From positions 2,108,001 through 2,172,000 of the forward strand of contig CBDHGY010000002.1 in the NCBI GenBank assembly GCA_965263325.1: a stretch of DNA of 64,000 nt, written 5' to 3'. This DNA comes from CBDHGY01 sp965263325. Lineage in GTDB: Bacteria > Pseudomonadota > Alphaproteobacteria > Caulobacterales > Hyphomonadaceae. This document shows, one piece after another, positions 51,094 through 60,172 of the stretch. The translations under genes and the position numbers were made by a program. Every line of letters starts with the position of its first letter. Position 1 is the first letter of the stretch. A model generated the notes under the pieces. The model ran no database searches, was not told the origin of the DNA, and worked only from the letters and a program-made list of their open reading frames with translations.

Positions 51094-51140
51094 ACGCCTC
51101 CTTCCGGCAAAGACGCAGGTATCGTCAAGAGGAAACTGGA

Positions 51141-51875
51141 ATGAAACTCGACTGCTATCGCATGCACGAAGACGTCCCGGAAATCCAGCCTGCCACCCTG
51201 CCGCGTGACTGGATGGACGAGATGGACAATCGCCATGCATATCGCTGCTTACCCTTGAACATGGCGAATGTCTCCGGCTGGGAGATATTATGTACAGACG
51301 GGTTCGAAGTAAGCTGGAGCGGCGGCAAGGAAAAAGAAGATATCACAATCGTTCCTGACAATGCTGACACAAATATCGCAACACTTGCGCATTCTCACTT
51401 TAAATTCGGGATCCTTACATTTCACACAGGCTATCTGTTCCGCACGCCTAAAGGCTGGGCCACATGGGCAATGGGTCCGCCCAACCGCCACAAGGATATT
51501 ATCCAGCCCTTGTCTGGCCTGGTGGAAACAGACTGGCTTCCCTATCCATTCACCATGAATTGGCGGTTCACCCGCCCCGGTAAAGTGCGTTTCGAAAAGG
51601 GTGAGCCGTTTTGTTACATCACCATGATCCGGCCAAAGCCGCTGGAAGCGATCAAACCAAAACTTAAAAATATCGAAGACAACCCCGATCTTCAAAAGCA
51701 GTACGAGACGTGGAAAGATGCTCGCGCAATGTTCAATATGTCGATTGAGGCGGGCTCCACGGAAGCGATCCAGAAAGCTTGGCAAAAATACTATATGCGC
51801 GGCGAGCGCCCGGACGGTTCGAAAGCAAGAGACCACACAAACCGGCGGCGCCTAAATCCTCCTGAGGAGGGGTAA
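51141..51875 (+). CDS. DUF6065 family protein
   Basis: A 244-residue protein that matches DUF6065: short leading YRMHEDVPEIQPA, DWMDEMDNRHAYRCLPLNMANVSGW, HSHFKFGILTFHTGYLF, GPPNRHKDIIQPLSGLVETDWLPYPFTMNW (residues about 120-150), and a Lys-rich helical end. The family is found in phage, cyanobacterial and alphaproteobacterial gene neighbourhoods, with no firm function. The ATG at 51141 has AGAGGA ten bases upstream; the ORF continues back to 51012 but would overlap proX. Its end carries the ribosome-binding site for the DinB gene. Confidence 0.8.
   Translation: MKLDCYRMHEDVPEIQPATLPRDWMDEMDNRHAYRCLPLNMANVSGWEILCTDGFEVSWSGGKEKEDITIVPDNADTNIATLAHSHFKFGILTFHTGYLFRTPKGWATWAMGPPNRHKDIIQPLSGLVETDWLPYPFTMNWRFTRPGKVRFEKGEPFCYITMIRPKPLEAIKPKLKNIEDNPDLQKQYETWKDARAMFNMSIEAGSTEAIQKAWQKYYMRGERPDGSKARDHTNRRRLNPPEEG
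51864..51872 (+). promoter_or_regulatory. Ribosome-binding site for the DinB gene, inside the DUF6065 end
   Basis: GAGGAGGGG lies in the last codons of DUF6065, seven bases before the TTG at 51880. A nearer ATG at 51875 is only two bases away and reads a two-codon frame. The placement therefore supports the TTG start and translational coupling of the two genes. Confidence 0.65.
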
Positions 51876-51879
51876 TGTT

Positions 51880-52389
51880 TTGATTTCGCTCACGCATGTA
51901 CAAACTATGGCGCGGTACAATCGCTGGCAAAATCGTTCGCTCTATGCCGCTGCCGATACGCTCAACGATGCGCAGCGCCGGGAAGACAGAGGCGCTTTTT
52001 TTGACGCGCTACATACAACGCTCGCGCATATATTATGGGCGGATCGTGTCTGGATGAGCCGCTTTGCTGACACGCCGTCCGTCATCCACGAAGATGCCCA
52101 AGGTAGAGGCCCAGCCTATCAAGACTGGGAAATATTGAGAGCAGATCGCGAAGCTTTTGACGAGAAAATTATAGTGTGGTCGATGAACCTATCTGAGAAC
52201 TGGCTCGCGGCAGACTTCACCTGGACGAATACCGCCGGCACGATCACCTCAACACAAGCGGCCTGGCGGTTGGTAACTCATTTCTTCAATCATCAAACCC
52301 ATCACCGGGGGCAGGCACACGCTCTGCTAACGGCTTTTGGTACAAACCCCGAATATACTGACCTCTTTTTGATGCCAGACAATGCCTAA
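51880..52389 (+). CDS. DinB/YfiT-like four-helix metal-site protein
   Basis: A 169-residue DinB-family protein, starting with TTG at 51880 seven bases behind GAGGAGGGG; an internal ATG at 51907 is less well placed. Metal-ligand histidines are seen in LHTTLAHILWADRVWMSR (near residue 50) and HFFNHQTHHRGQAHALLTAFG (near residues 137-150), the three-His pattern of the family. Such proteins include thiol-S-transferases and DNA-damage-inducible proteins. It overlaps no neighbour; tRNA-Gly follows after 88 bases. Probably cotranscribed with DUF6065. Confidence 0.85.
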   Translation: MISLTHVQTMARYNRWQNRSLYAAADTLNDAQRREDRGAFFDALHTTLAHILWADRVWMSRFADTPSVIHEDAQGRGPAYQDWEILRADREAFDEKIIVWSMNLSENWLAADFTWTNTAGTITSTQAAWRLVTHFFNHQTHHRGQAHALLTAFGTNPEYTDLFLMPDNA

Positions 52390-52477
52390 CCGCCATCATT
52401 TGAGGCTTGCGCTCCGGCCTCAGATGCGCTTTATGCCTCTCTCGGTCTTACATGGCCGGCATACCCATTATCAGGAT

Positions 52478-52552
52478 GCGGGCGTAGCTCAGGGGTAGAG
52501 CACAACCTTGCCAAGGTTGGGGTCGTGAGTTCGAATCTCATCGCCCGCTCCA
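52478..52552 (+). tRNA. tRNA-Gly (anticodon GCC)
   Basis: A 75-base cloverleaf with encoded CCA. The acceptor GCGGGCG pairs with CGCCCGC. The D arm is GCTCAGGGGTAGAGC. The anticodon stem is CAACC/GGTTG with loop TTGCCAA, and the T arm is GTGAG-TTCGAAT-CTCAT. The discriminator base is T, as usual for glycine tRNAs. It reads GGC and GGT. Confidence 0.96.
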
Positions 52553-52696
52553 ATTAAATGAGTTCCGCGGAGAGGACATCACCGTCCGAGACGTCCAGAA
52601 TATGCTGCCGGAACACCTCATTTGAACTAAAAAAGCTCAACTGGCACAAATCGCACAAACCAGGCCCGCTCAAGGGCTTCAGATTGAAGATTTCAA

Positions 52697-54347
52697 CTAG
52701 GCTGAGCGGATCAAGTTGTGGCGACTTCCGTAATTTGCGCTCAACGGCGTAATCTTGAAACGTCGGACAATCGCCGAAAGTTCCACAGCCGCATTTGATA
52801 GCTTCTGACTTGCGGAGGCGGATTCGTCGACCATGGTGACGTTTTCCTGTGTCAATGCACTTAGCCGTGTTACCTCATTGTTTACATCGCTCAACGAATG
52901 GGCCTGCTCAGCTCGTTGACTGAGAAATGTCAGACATAAGCTTGGAGAAAGATACAATTTTCTCAACGATCGCTTCTAAAGCGCCGCCAGCTTCATCAAC
53001 AAGAGCAACACCTTTGCCGACGTGGTTCTGACTGATTGAGATGATGTCGCTGATCTCCTTTGCAGCTGCCGACGAGCGTTGCGATAACCTGCGAACCTCT
53101 ACAGCAACAACTGAAAAGCCTTGTCCGGCATCTCCCGCTCTCGCAGCCTCAACCCCAGCATTCAAGGCCAAGAGATTTGTTTGAGCAGCGATTTCATCGA
53201 TGACAGCCACGATCTCTGCAATCTTTTCGGAAGTTCTTTCGATTTCGCTCATCGCTTCGACAGCGCGTGCGACAACGTCACCACTCTTTTCAATAGAGCT
53301 TTTCGTGTCGTGGATGAGTTCGTCAGCGGATTTCGTTCCGTCCGCTGTTGTCTCAACTGTTGTCGTAACCGCATTGAGACTTGCTGCAGTCTGCTCGAGG
53401 CTTGTCGCTTGATATTCGGTGCGGTGCGAGAACGCGTCAGCAGTTTTGTTAATGTCTGTTATCGCGAGTTCAATACCAGAGACCTGATTAATCACATCCC
53501 TCAGCATAAACTCAAGCGCTTGTAATGACGCGTTAAAGTCTTGCCGCAAGGCTTCATAGCCTCCCAAGAATGGTTCATTGAGACGCGTTGTTAGATCACC
53601 TTTCGCAACATTGGAGAAAGCTGCCTCCAATTTGGCGATCACCTCTTCTCGCTGCAAATTCTCATCTTGCAGGTTCTGCCGTGCAACCTCGACTTGCTTT
53701 GATTGCTCGTCTGCTACAGCTAGGGCTGAATTGAGCTCAATGATAAGTGCGTCTTGTTGCTTGCTCGCTTCATGCGCCTCTAACCGCTTTGTTTCAGCGA
53801 TGTCCGACATTTCCCGAAGCTTAAATGTCAACCAGAGTAATGCCGCAGTCTGGGCAACCACAACCACCGCATGCAAGACGACACGAATGAAATCCATTCC
53901 GCCCGGGAACACCCAGGCCGGAGCGATAACATTCAACACCAAATGATGGAGCGCTATTGCGCCTGCCGCAGTAAGTATTGCCTTGGCATCCATAAGTGCA
54001 ACCGTAATCGCCAGAACGGCAAAAAAGTACATGTGCATATCGATCTGCCAGGGATGTCCGCTCAGCAAATAGACGAAGATCGCCGCCTGCATTGCGTAAC
54101 CTGTCGCCAGCAAACAGCGAGTTTTAACGGCGCGCGGCGCAGCCCGGTAAGACACAGTTGAAACAGTTGAAAGAATCCCAGACAGAACGAGCGCCACCGT
54201 CACATTCTCCGACCCGGTATAAAAACCCATCAACCCTAAGAGCGGGAGGTGCAACCACTGCAGACGCGATAGCAACCTAGCCGAATTCGTTTGAATGGCC
54301 TCAAATGACGTTTCTTCAAACTCAGAGGATGCAGTATTTCTAGTCAT
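52697..54347 (-). pseudogene. Six-TM methyl-accepting chemotaxis protein, single-base frameshift
   Basis: Two frames together make one chemoreceptor of about 549 residues. The upstream frame (54347-52908) has six hydrophobic helices and no periplasmic domain, a HAMP-like EGYEALRQ-type region (GGYEALRQDFN), and the signalling domain with AAQTNLLALNAGVEAARAG. It ends early at SFSKLMSDISQSTS. The other frame resumes at about 52915 with AEQAHSLSDVNNEVTRLSAL and the normal C-terminal end FKI and tail (stop 52697). The shift is +1, so one base is extra around 52908-52925. Either a mutation that would cut the signalling hairpin or a sequencing error. Membrane-embedded sensing is inferred. Confidence 0.78.
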
Positions 54348-54371
54348 ATTATGTCTCGCAGCACATGCATT

Positions 54372-54689
54372 TTATAAGTCTTGTGATGAGGGTGTTTTCG
54401 AAGAACACATCGGCGCATAATCAGCATTGAGAACACGCCGAGCGCCAGCGGCCCGCAGTCTTTGTGGAAAGTTCGGCTCATTGCTGAGGAATACATAACC
54501 GCCGGGAATGTCACTGCGCGCCAATAGCCAAGAATCGGTCTCGCTCACGAGCTCACGCAGATTCGTTTCTGGGTCTAGAACCGCGATGACCGTTCCAGAA
54601 TTTGGAGGCGATAATTCGGAAAACAAAATCACACTTATCGTGACTGTCGCCAGAAGCATGGATGGCCATATATCCTGTATTACCGTCAT
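54372..54689 (-). CDS. Small membrane-anchored hypothetical protein
   Basis: A 105-residue protein with one N-terminal hydrophobic helix (MLLATVTISVILFSEL) and a soluble part (VIAVLDPETNLRELVSETDSWLLARSDIPGG across residues 34-64, then FLSNEPNFPQRLRAAGARR). It lies 24 bases upstream of the chemoreceptor gene on the same strand, so it may be cotranscribed. A ribosome-binding site is not obvious. No family is recognised; a periplasmic accessory role is conceivable. Confidence 0.45.
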   Translation of the reverse strand: MTVIQDIWPSMLLATVTISVILFSELSPPNSGTVIAVLDPETNLRELVSETDSWLLARSDIPGGYVFLSNEPNFPQRLRAAGARRVLNADYAPMCSSKTPSSQDL

Positions 54690-54795
54690 GCCGATTACAT
54701 TAGACCTCTGCGCTGTGTTCGTGTCGCAATAGATTTGGGAGAATTTCGTTAAAATTCATTTGCTTCAGCTGTTTGATCGTAGATTCGACAGACTA

Positions 54796-56049
54796 TCAGA
54801 AACGGTAGTCGACTTGGGCCCACAACTTCTGAGTATCGACTGCGAAACTATCTGCTGAATAGTCTGCAAACTTTAGAAGGAGTTTTACTTTGCTGTAATC
54901 GGCACCCGCAGATAAGTTTAGTTCGCTGCCGTAATCTGCACTTCCAACTTCTGATGAATAGTCGTGATAACGTGCAGACAATTTAGCATTTTTGAATGCT
55001 CCAATCGTGCCTGGCGCATATCCGAATTTCAAATAAAGATCTTCAATGCCCTCATTGGGCGTATTCAAAAAAACATCTGCCCAGCCATTAAATTTGTGAA
55101 GCGTGGACAATGGTGCCTGAAACCCACGCTGAGTATCACCCCCAAGAATCTCGATCCCGGCTCCTGTTGTAAAACCATTCGTCGAGTACGCCCCTTCGGC
55201 GAAAACATATTGGGCGCTATAATCAAGATTTGAGGACCCATAGTCTTCTTGCGCCGCGTAAGAAACTGCGTAGCTAAGTTTTCCTTCGAAGATGTCCCTT
55301 TTTCCTGTCAGGCGCGCACCAAGCGTTTGGTTAGAGAAAATGCCGGCTGCATTATCAACATCGATGAAGTAGGCAAAAGCGACTATTTTTCCGACTGGTG
55401 TATCGTGATTGGCGTTGAGTAAATACGTGTCGCCATCCCAAGAACCTACGTTCGACTCTTCACCAAAAATCCGGTTGATGCGATTGAGGTAAGTTATGTC
55501 GAGATTGAGCTCTCCAATGGACGAGTTCTGCAACCGTATACCATCAAAAGTTTGTTCATTCTGTCGCCATCCAACATTCCCCACAAATCGAGAATCGTCG
55601 AGTATTAGTCTTTGCCGTCCAAGAGTGATGACGGTATCCGGAACGGATTTATTCACGAGTTGTAGCCGGTTGAGTTCCGTGACATTCGGATCTGGCACCA
55701 CAGAAAAAGCACCTGAGTTTGCATTGGGTGTAAACGGGTCAGGATTAAAGTCGTTGATGACATCTTCGATGTGGTCAAACTCAATGATGAACGTTGAGTC
55801 TAAGATGTCTTCGAATTCAAGTCCGGCCCGAATACGGTATGTCAGCGCGTCAGCATCGCTAACCAAATTATCTTGCGCGACACTTTCATATCGCAGGCGA
55901 AGGTCGAGTATCGGTTTAACGTCGACGGTTGAAGCTACCTCTTTATTTGAAGCGCTTTGCTCAGCTTCAGATTGAGCAGTGCTGAGCCCAACTGGTATTG
56001 AAAAAACGAACGTTCCACAAAGCCACGCGAATTTTCCTGCAGAAATCAT
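54796..56049 (-). CDS. Outer-membrane beta-barrel porin (alginate-export-like)
   Basis: A 417-residue outer-membrane protein. The ATG at 56049, behind AAGGAAGTAAG, opens MISAGKFAW and a signal ending near SAQS/TAQ-SEA. The mature barrel has DLRLRYESVAQDNLVSDADA, RAGLEFEDILDSTFIIEFDH, VITLGRQRLILDDSRFVG and an aromatic C-terminal strand QLWAQVDYRF-like (WAQVDYRF). This matches the alginate-export family (AlgE-like). Substrate unknown; it probably passes an acidic or aromatic solute. It is between the chemoreceptor block and cheW, upstream of the hypothetical gene. Confidence 0.82.
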   Translation of the reverse strand: MISAGKFAWLCGTFVFSIPVGLSTAQSEAEQSASNKEVASTVDVKPILDLRLRYESVAQDNLVSDADALTYRIRAGLEFEDILDSTFIIEFDHIEDVINDFNPDPFTPNANSGAFSVVPDPNVTELNRLQLVNKSVPDTVITLGRQRLILDDSRFVGNVGWRQNEQTFDGIRLQNSSIGELNLDITYLNRINRIFGEESNVGSWDGDTYLLNANHDTPVGKIVAFAYFIDVDNAAGIFSNQTLGARLTGKRDIFEGKLSYAVSYAAQEDYGSSNLDYSAQYVFAEGAYSTNGFTTGAGIEILGGDTQRGFQAPLSTLHKFNGWADVFLNTPNEGIEDLYLKFGYAPGTIGAFKNAKLSARYHDYSSEVGSADYGSELNLSAGADYSKVKLLLKFADYSADSFAVDTQKLWAQVDYRF

Positions 56050-56262
56050 CTTACTTCCTTCGAATGTACGCCTGAAGGATAAGATGGACACTTATAGTTA
56101 ATGCTACCTGAAATTGTTTTTTATTGATTGTCTCCTGGATTAATCAATTTTACATGCCGCGCCTTTATCTTCACCTTTAGCAAGAGCAGTCATCGCTTTT
56201 TCCTGAGCTATTAGTCTCTGCAAGAACGTGATCGTATCTAAAAGTGCGTAAGAGTGGCCCAC

Positions 56263-56721
56263 ATGAATTCTCAACCAGAATCACAAGTTCTAGAGTGCGT
56301 CTCTTTTGAGCTCGACGGCGAGTTTTATTGCATCGATGTTTTGTGTGTAAAAGAAATACGTTATTGGGAAAAACCAAAGCGAATGCCCCAAACACCGGAC
56401 TATATTACAGGGGTAATGAATTTTCGCGGCGACGTCATACCGATTGTCGATCTTGCTATTCGCGCTGGTCTTCCACGATTGGATCCGAACAACTCTTCAA
56501 GAATTATCGTTATTGAGTGCCGTCATAAGACTTACGGTATCGTTGTTAGTGATGTCCATGACATCATGGGGGTCGATCTGTCAGAGATGCAGCGGCCCGA
56601 AGAGTTTGCCCCAAACGAAACGCGCTTTGTTTTACGCGGTGTGGTTACGAAAGATAACGAACTTATCCGTGTTGTTGATAAAGACGAACTCTTCCCCATT
56701 GAACTTGTAGACGCAGCTTAG
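56263..56721 (+). CDS. cheW: Chemotaxis adaptor CheW
   Basis: A 152-residue CheW that couples chemoreceptors to the kinase CheA. The start MNSQPESQVLECVSFELDGE at ATG 56263 is chosen over a GTG nine bases upstream. Conserved features are FYCIDVLCVKEIRYWEKP, TPDYITGVMNFRGDVIPIVDLA, and SSRIIVIECRHKTYGIVVS with VSDVHDIMGV. It is flanked by two receptor genes in opposite orientation and the porin. CheA, CheY and the methylation enzymes are not in the window. Confidence 0.94.
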   Translation: MNSQPESQVLECVSFELDGEFYCIDVLCVKEIRYWEKPKRMPQTPDYITGVMNFRGDVIPIVDLAIRAGLPRLDPNNSSRIIVIECRHKTYGIVVSDVHDIMGVDLSEMQRPEEFAPNETRFVLRGVVTKDNELIRVVDKDELFPIELVDAA

Positions 56722-56796
56722 CGCTCGACACACAGCAACATAAATCACCGAAGCATCGTGTAACTTTCGAAGACAGATTTACTATCATCCGAACTT

Positions 56797-59283
56797 CTAG
56801 AAATCCATCCAATCATCATCGTGTTGTTGAGAACTTAAATCGAGTGCTGCGCTCCCATTTGTAGAGGCGGCAAATGCCTTTGCGCGCGAAATTTGCTCCC
56901 CGACAGGCCCGCCAATATTTTTCGTAGTTTCTGTTGGCGATCTAAAGTCGTCAAACATTTCATCGCCCTGTTGCAAGTCCGGCATATCTTTTTCACCGGT
57001 GTTGAAATGAGAAACTTGCCGGGAGAGAAAATCTGTGTCCGTTGAGAGTTTCTGACAGTTAGAATTGGACTCAGCAACCATGGCAGCGTTCTCTTGCGTA
57101 ACCTTGTCCATAGAGTGGATCGCGGAGTTTACTTCTGCTAGCGCAAGCGCCTGTTCGTTCGCGGCTCCGGCAATCTGATGTACGAGAGAGAAAGCCTCAT
57201 CCACCCGCCCCGCAATTTTTTGCAGAGCTGTTCCAGTTTGTTCTACCAACGCAACACCACTCGTCACGTTCTGTGTACTGACTGCGATAGACTGCTTGAT
57301 TTCGTTCGCTGCCTTAGAAGATCTTAGCGCGAGAGATCGCACCTCGGTTGCGACAACTGCAAAACCTCGCCCTGCCTCCCCAGCCCGGGCCGCCTCGACC
57401 CCGGCATTGAGAGCAAGCAAGTTCGTCTGAGAAGCAATTTCTTCAATCACTCCAGTAATTTTTGAAATTTGCTCAGAAGACTGTTTAATTTTTTCCATCG
57501 CGTGAGTGGCCTCAGAGACAATCTCATTACTGGCATCTGCTTCTGTGCGTGCATGCGAAACAGAATCGCATGCCTCTTGCGAACCAGTTGCCGTTTGTTT
57601 GACAGTTTCAGTGATTTCATTGAGCGCCGCCGCCGCCTCTTCCAGTGTTGCGGCCTGGCTCTCTGTCCGGCTAGCAAGCTTATCAGTTGCCTTTGTAATA
57701 CTTGATGAAGTCGAACGAATGTTCGAAATGCTCGATACAACAGCCACCATCACACTGCATAGGCGAGCCAGAGCATTATTAAAGTCACTACGCAAATTCT
57801 CGTATTGTGGTGAAAACTCCTCGTCTATTGAAGATTTGAGATCGCCATTAGAAAGTCGATCAAGACCGAAAGCTAATCGGTCAACCACTTGGTTTTGAGC
57901 TTTCTCAGCCTCAACGCGCGATTGCCTAGCTTCATCTAGCGCGGTCACTGCGACGTTGAAATCTTTTCGTAATCCTTCAAACGCTTCGGGAAAATCACAT
58001 TCAATTGTAGCAATTTCATTTGAATCAGACAGCTTGCTAATCGCGGTTCCCAATCGATTAAGCACTAGTCGTCTTTGTTCTTCGTCCCTTTTTTGAGCTT
58101 CCGCATTGTTAGCGAAAATTCTCAGGACTTTAGAGACTTTGCCAATTTCCGTATTGCTTTCAGCGGGCAATGCCACATCAAATCGTCCCTCTGCAAATTG
58201 CTCCAGAGAATGGATCATCGACTTTAGACCAGCCAACGTGATCCAAATCAGCACACTCGTTAACAGGAGATATGCAGCGATCATTGCCACCAAAATGACG
58301 ATGAGTTGCCACACAATTTTGTCGGCGTGCTGCTGTTCGTTCTTCGCTTCGGTTGTAATGGCTGAAGAAATTTTGTTCTCCATACCCTTCAGAGCATTGA
58401 TATGAAGTGTAATCGTATCGAACCACTCAGATGCGGAAACCTTTGACACTTCATTTGATGAGCCGGACAGCGCTATTTCGCGGTATTGGTTAACTTTCTC
58501 TGCGATAGGGCTGGAGAGCTCGGCCTCAAGGGCTTCAGCCATATCATCTGGTGCATTACGCTGGAAGAATTCAAACAAGGAGGACTGCTTGGAAATATGG
58601 CCAAGGAGCTTTTGCTTCAAAGCGGTGTCAAATTCTCCAACGGTAAAACCAGTAGCGCCAAGTGCGCGCTCAATACCTGTTGAGTCTTTTCCCAGTAAGA
58701 ATGAGCTGTACGCTAGAAGTTTATTCGCAATGTTGGCATTATCAACGAGACGCGAGTTGTGACCAATAAATTCGATTACTTCATGATTTAAATCAGTGTA
58801 GAATTTCAGGGCTTCTGGGCGCTGAACGTCCAATTCATCCACTTTGGATCGCATCTCGGCAACGACATCTGTCTTTACGAGCAGTTCCGAGAGCTCCGAC
58901 TCAAACTGTTGGCCATGATTTTCAGCGAATATCTTTTCAGCGCTTGAGCGGATTGCCTCGATTTTTTCATCCGTTAGCGCCCTTTGGGTATATAGCTCGG
59001 GTCCGTATTTAGCGCCATTGCTTGTTAGAAAAATCGCTGTCGCTCCACGCTCCTTTTGTTGCTCATGCACATAATCACTCAGAGCCACAGATAGCTCAGT
59101 TACCGAAACGACCTCTCGCATATCTGCTGAGGTCTTTAATTCCTGTCTGATTTTCCACTGTGCAAAAAACAAGGCCACAAGCAGCCCGAGTACGGCGACC
59201 AAAGAAATTATATGAATGATCTTTAAACGGTGAAAAAAACTGAGCGAGCTTTGGGTTTCGCCTACGGATTCTTGCTTGACCAT
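56797..59283 (-). CDS. NIT-domain methyl-accepting chemotaxis protein
   Basis: A chemoreceptor of 828 residues from ATG 59283 (a TTG at 59307 is eight codons longer). It has an N-terminal membrane helix (IIHIISLVAVLGLLVALFF), then a periplasmic nitrate/nitrite-sensing (NIT) domain of about 230 residues (VHEQQKERGATAIFLTSNG, ELYTQRALTDEK). A second membrane helix (IVWQLIVILVAMIAAYLLLT), HAMP and the signalling domain follow. The signalling tip is canonical: EIASQTNLLALNAGVEAARAG, EAGRGFAVVATEVRSLALRSSKAA. It lacks the C-terminal pentapeptide for CheR docking. Ligand nitrate or nitrite is inferred from the NIT domain only. Confidence 0.9.
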   Translation of the reverse strand: MVKQESVGETQSSLSFFHRLKIIHIISLVAVLGLLVALFFAQWKIRQELKTSADMREVVSVTELSVALSDYVHEQQKERGATAIFLTSNGAKYGPELYTQRALTDEKIEAIRSSAEKIFAENHGQQFESELSELLVKTDVVAEMRSKVDELDVQRPEALKFYTDLNHEVIEFIGHNSRLVDNANIANKLLAYSSFLLGKDSTGIERALGATGFTVGEFDTALKQKLLGHISKQSSLFEFFQRNAPDDMAEALEAELSSPIAEKVNQYREIALSGSSNEVSKVSASEWFDTITLHINALKGMENKISSAITTEAKNEQQHADKIVWQLIVILVAMIAAYLLLTSVLIWITLAGLKSMIHSLEQFAEGRFDVALPAESNTEIGKVSKVLRIFANNAEAQKRDEEQRRLVLNRLGTAISKLSDSNEIATIECDFPEAFEGLRKDFNVAVTALDEARQSRVEAEKAQNQVVDRLAFGLDRLSNGDLKSSIDEEFSPQYENLRSDFNNALARLCSVMVAVVSSISNIRSTSSSITKATDKLASRTESQAATLEEAAAALNEITETVKQTATGSQEACDSVSHARTEADASNEIVSEATHAMEKIKQSSEQISKITGVIEEIASQTNLLALNAGVEAARAGEAGRGFAVVATEVRSLALRSSKAANEIKQSIAVSTQNVTSGVALVEQTGTALQKIAGRVDEAFSLVHQIAGAANEQALALAEVNSAIHSMDKVTQENAAMVAESNSNCQKLSTDTDFLSRQVSHFNTGEKDMPDLQQGDEMFDDFRSPTETTKNIGGPVGEQISRAKAFAASTNGSAALDLSSQQHDDDWMDF

Positions 59284-59475
59284 GCTTCGTTTTCCCGATG
59301 GAGACAATCGTAAATTTTCTACTTTAGATGGCTGAATATGGTTAATGTCCTCCTAAACACGCTCCAGGGCTCACAAACCTCGCCAACGATCCGCACAGGC
59401 TGCGCATCCCAAAGCCGCTACGTTTTTGTTGACCAGCATCTGGCTCCACACTATGGCTGCTGATCCGGTTTCCGT

Positions 59476-59562
59476 GCCCAGATGGCGGAATTGGTAGACG
59501 CGCTGCGTTCAGGTCGCAGTGGCCTTACGGCCGTGGAGGTTCGAGTCCTCTTCTGGGCACCA
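59476..59562 (+). tRNA. tRNA-Leu (anticodon CAG)
   Basis: An 87-base class II tRNA with a long variable arm (about 13 bases with GCCTTACGGCC stem) and an encoded CCA. The acceptor GCCCAGA pairs with TCTGGGC. The anticodon loop TTCAGGT sits on CTGCG/CGCAG, and the T loop is TTCGAGT. It reads CTG codons. The tRNA directly borders a decayed IS element and the polysaccharide gene block. Confidence 0.96.
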
Positions 59563-59705
59563 GCACCATATTCGTGTGCATTTTTCAGCATCCGCAGATG
59601 TCCATAAAAATATATAGATACAGCATATTAAGACGCTTTTGGTTCCGCGAGCGTCCTCTCGCATCCCCTGTCGTCCAGAAGAAAGCGAGGTATCTTAATA
59701 ACCTT

Positions 59706-60047
59706 GGGTGCTTTACATCCATGCTTCGCGCTCGAGGCTGGCATATAAGTCACAAACGTATTGCGCAGATCTGGCGTCGCGTGTGAGTGCCCCTGAAACA
59801 AACGAAACGCGGGCGGTTATGGCTAGGTGATGGATCACGCTTGCGCCTCAGACCGTAGCACAAGAAACATGTCTGGGCCCATGACTTTGCGCCGGTCCGG
59901 ACACATAATAGGACATCCCTCAAAATGCCGTCGCTGATCGAGACTTGGCGGCAACCCTACAATCCAACTTGCCTACACAGCTCACTCGGATACACGCGAC
60001 CGCTCCAGAAACCAAAACGGCTATCCAGATATGATGCAAAAAGCTGA
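59706..60047 (+). mobile_element. Decayed IS3-family transposase (OrfB/InsF-like) remnant
   Basis: A single reading frame, broken by TGA at 59784 and TAG at 59856, encodes consecutive pieces of an IS3-family transposase. Visible are SMLRARGWHISHKRIAQIWR (HTH/DDE lead), then VPLKQTKRGRLWLGDGSRLR, KKHVWAHDF, THN, and the C-terminal block PSLIETWRQPYNPTCLHSSL with GYTRP. The usual middle and the DDE region between HDF and PSLIE appear deleted. The frame ends at 60045-60047 (TGA). No terminal inverted repeats were found by eye. It is non-functional and lies between tRNA-Leu and the flippase gene, marking earlier insertion and loss. Confidence 0.7.
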
Positions 60048-60172
60048 ATAAAATCTGGCTGCGTTAACGTGGGCAGACCACACGTTGGTACGCTTATTGC
60101 GTATTGTCTAAGATGCTTAATAAGCAGAGCTTCGTTTCGTTCGAGTTCGATTCAGAGAAGGGGATTAATTAG

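Noticed and set aside
52401..52422. TGAGGC/GCCTCA hairpin between the DinB gene and tRNA-Gly
   Set aside because: Stem of six pairs without a T tract; too weak to call a terminator.
52553..52696. Minus-strand frame continuing past the chemoreceptor end with Cys-rich text
   Set aside because: It is a third frame overlapping the receptor end, with no start or family match; judged a chance open frame.
59476..59562. tRNA-Leu as a proven integration site
   Set aside because: No direct repeat of the tRNA 3' end was found further along the window; only an inference.
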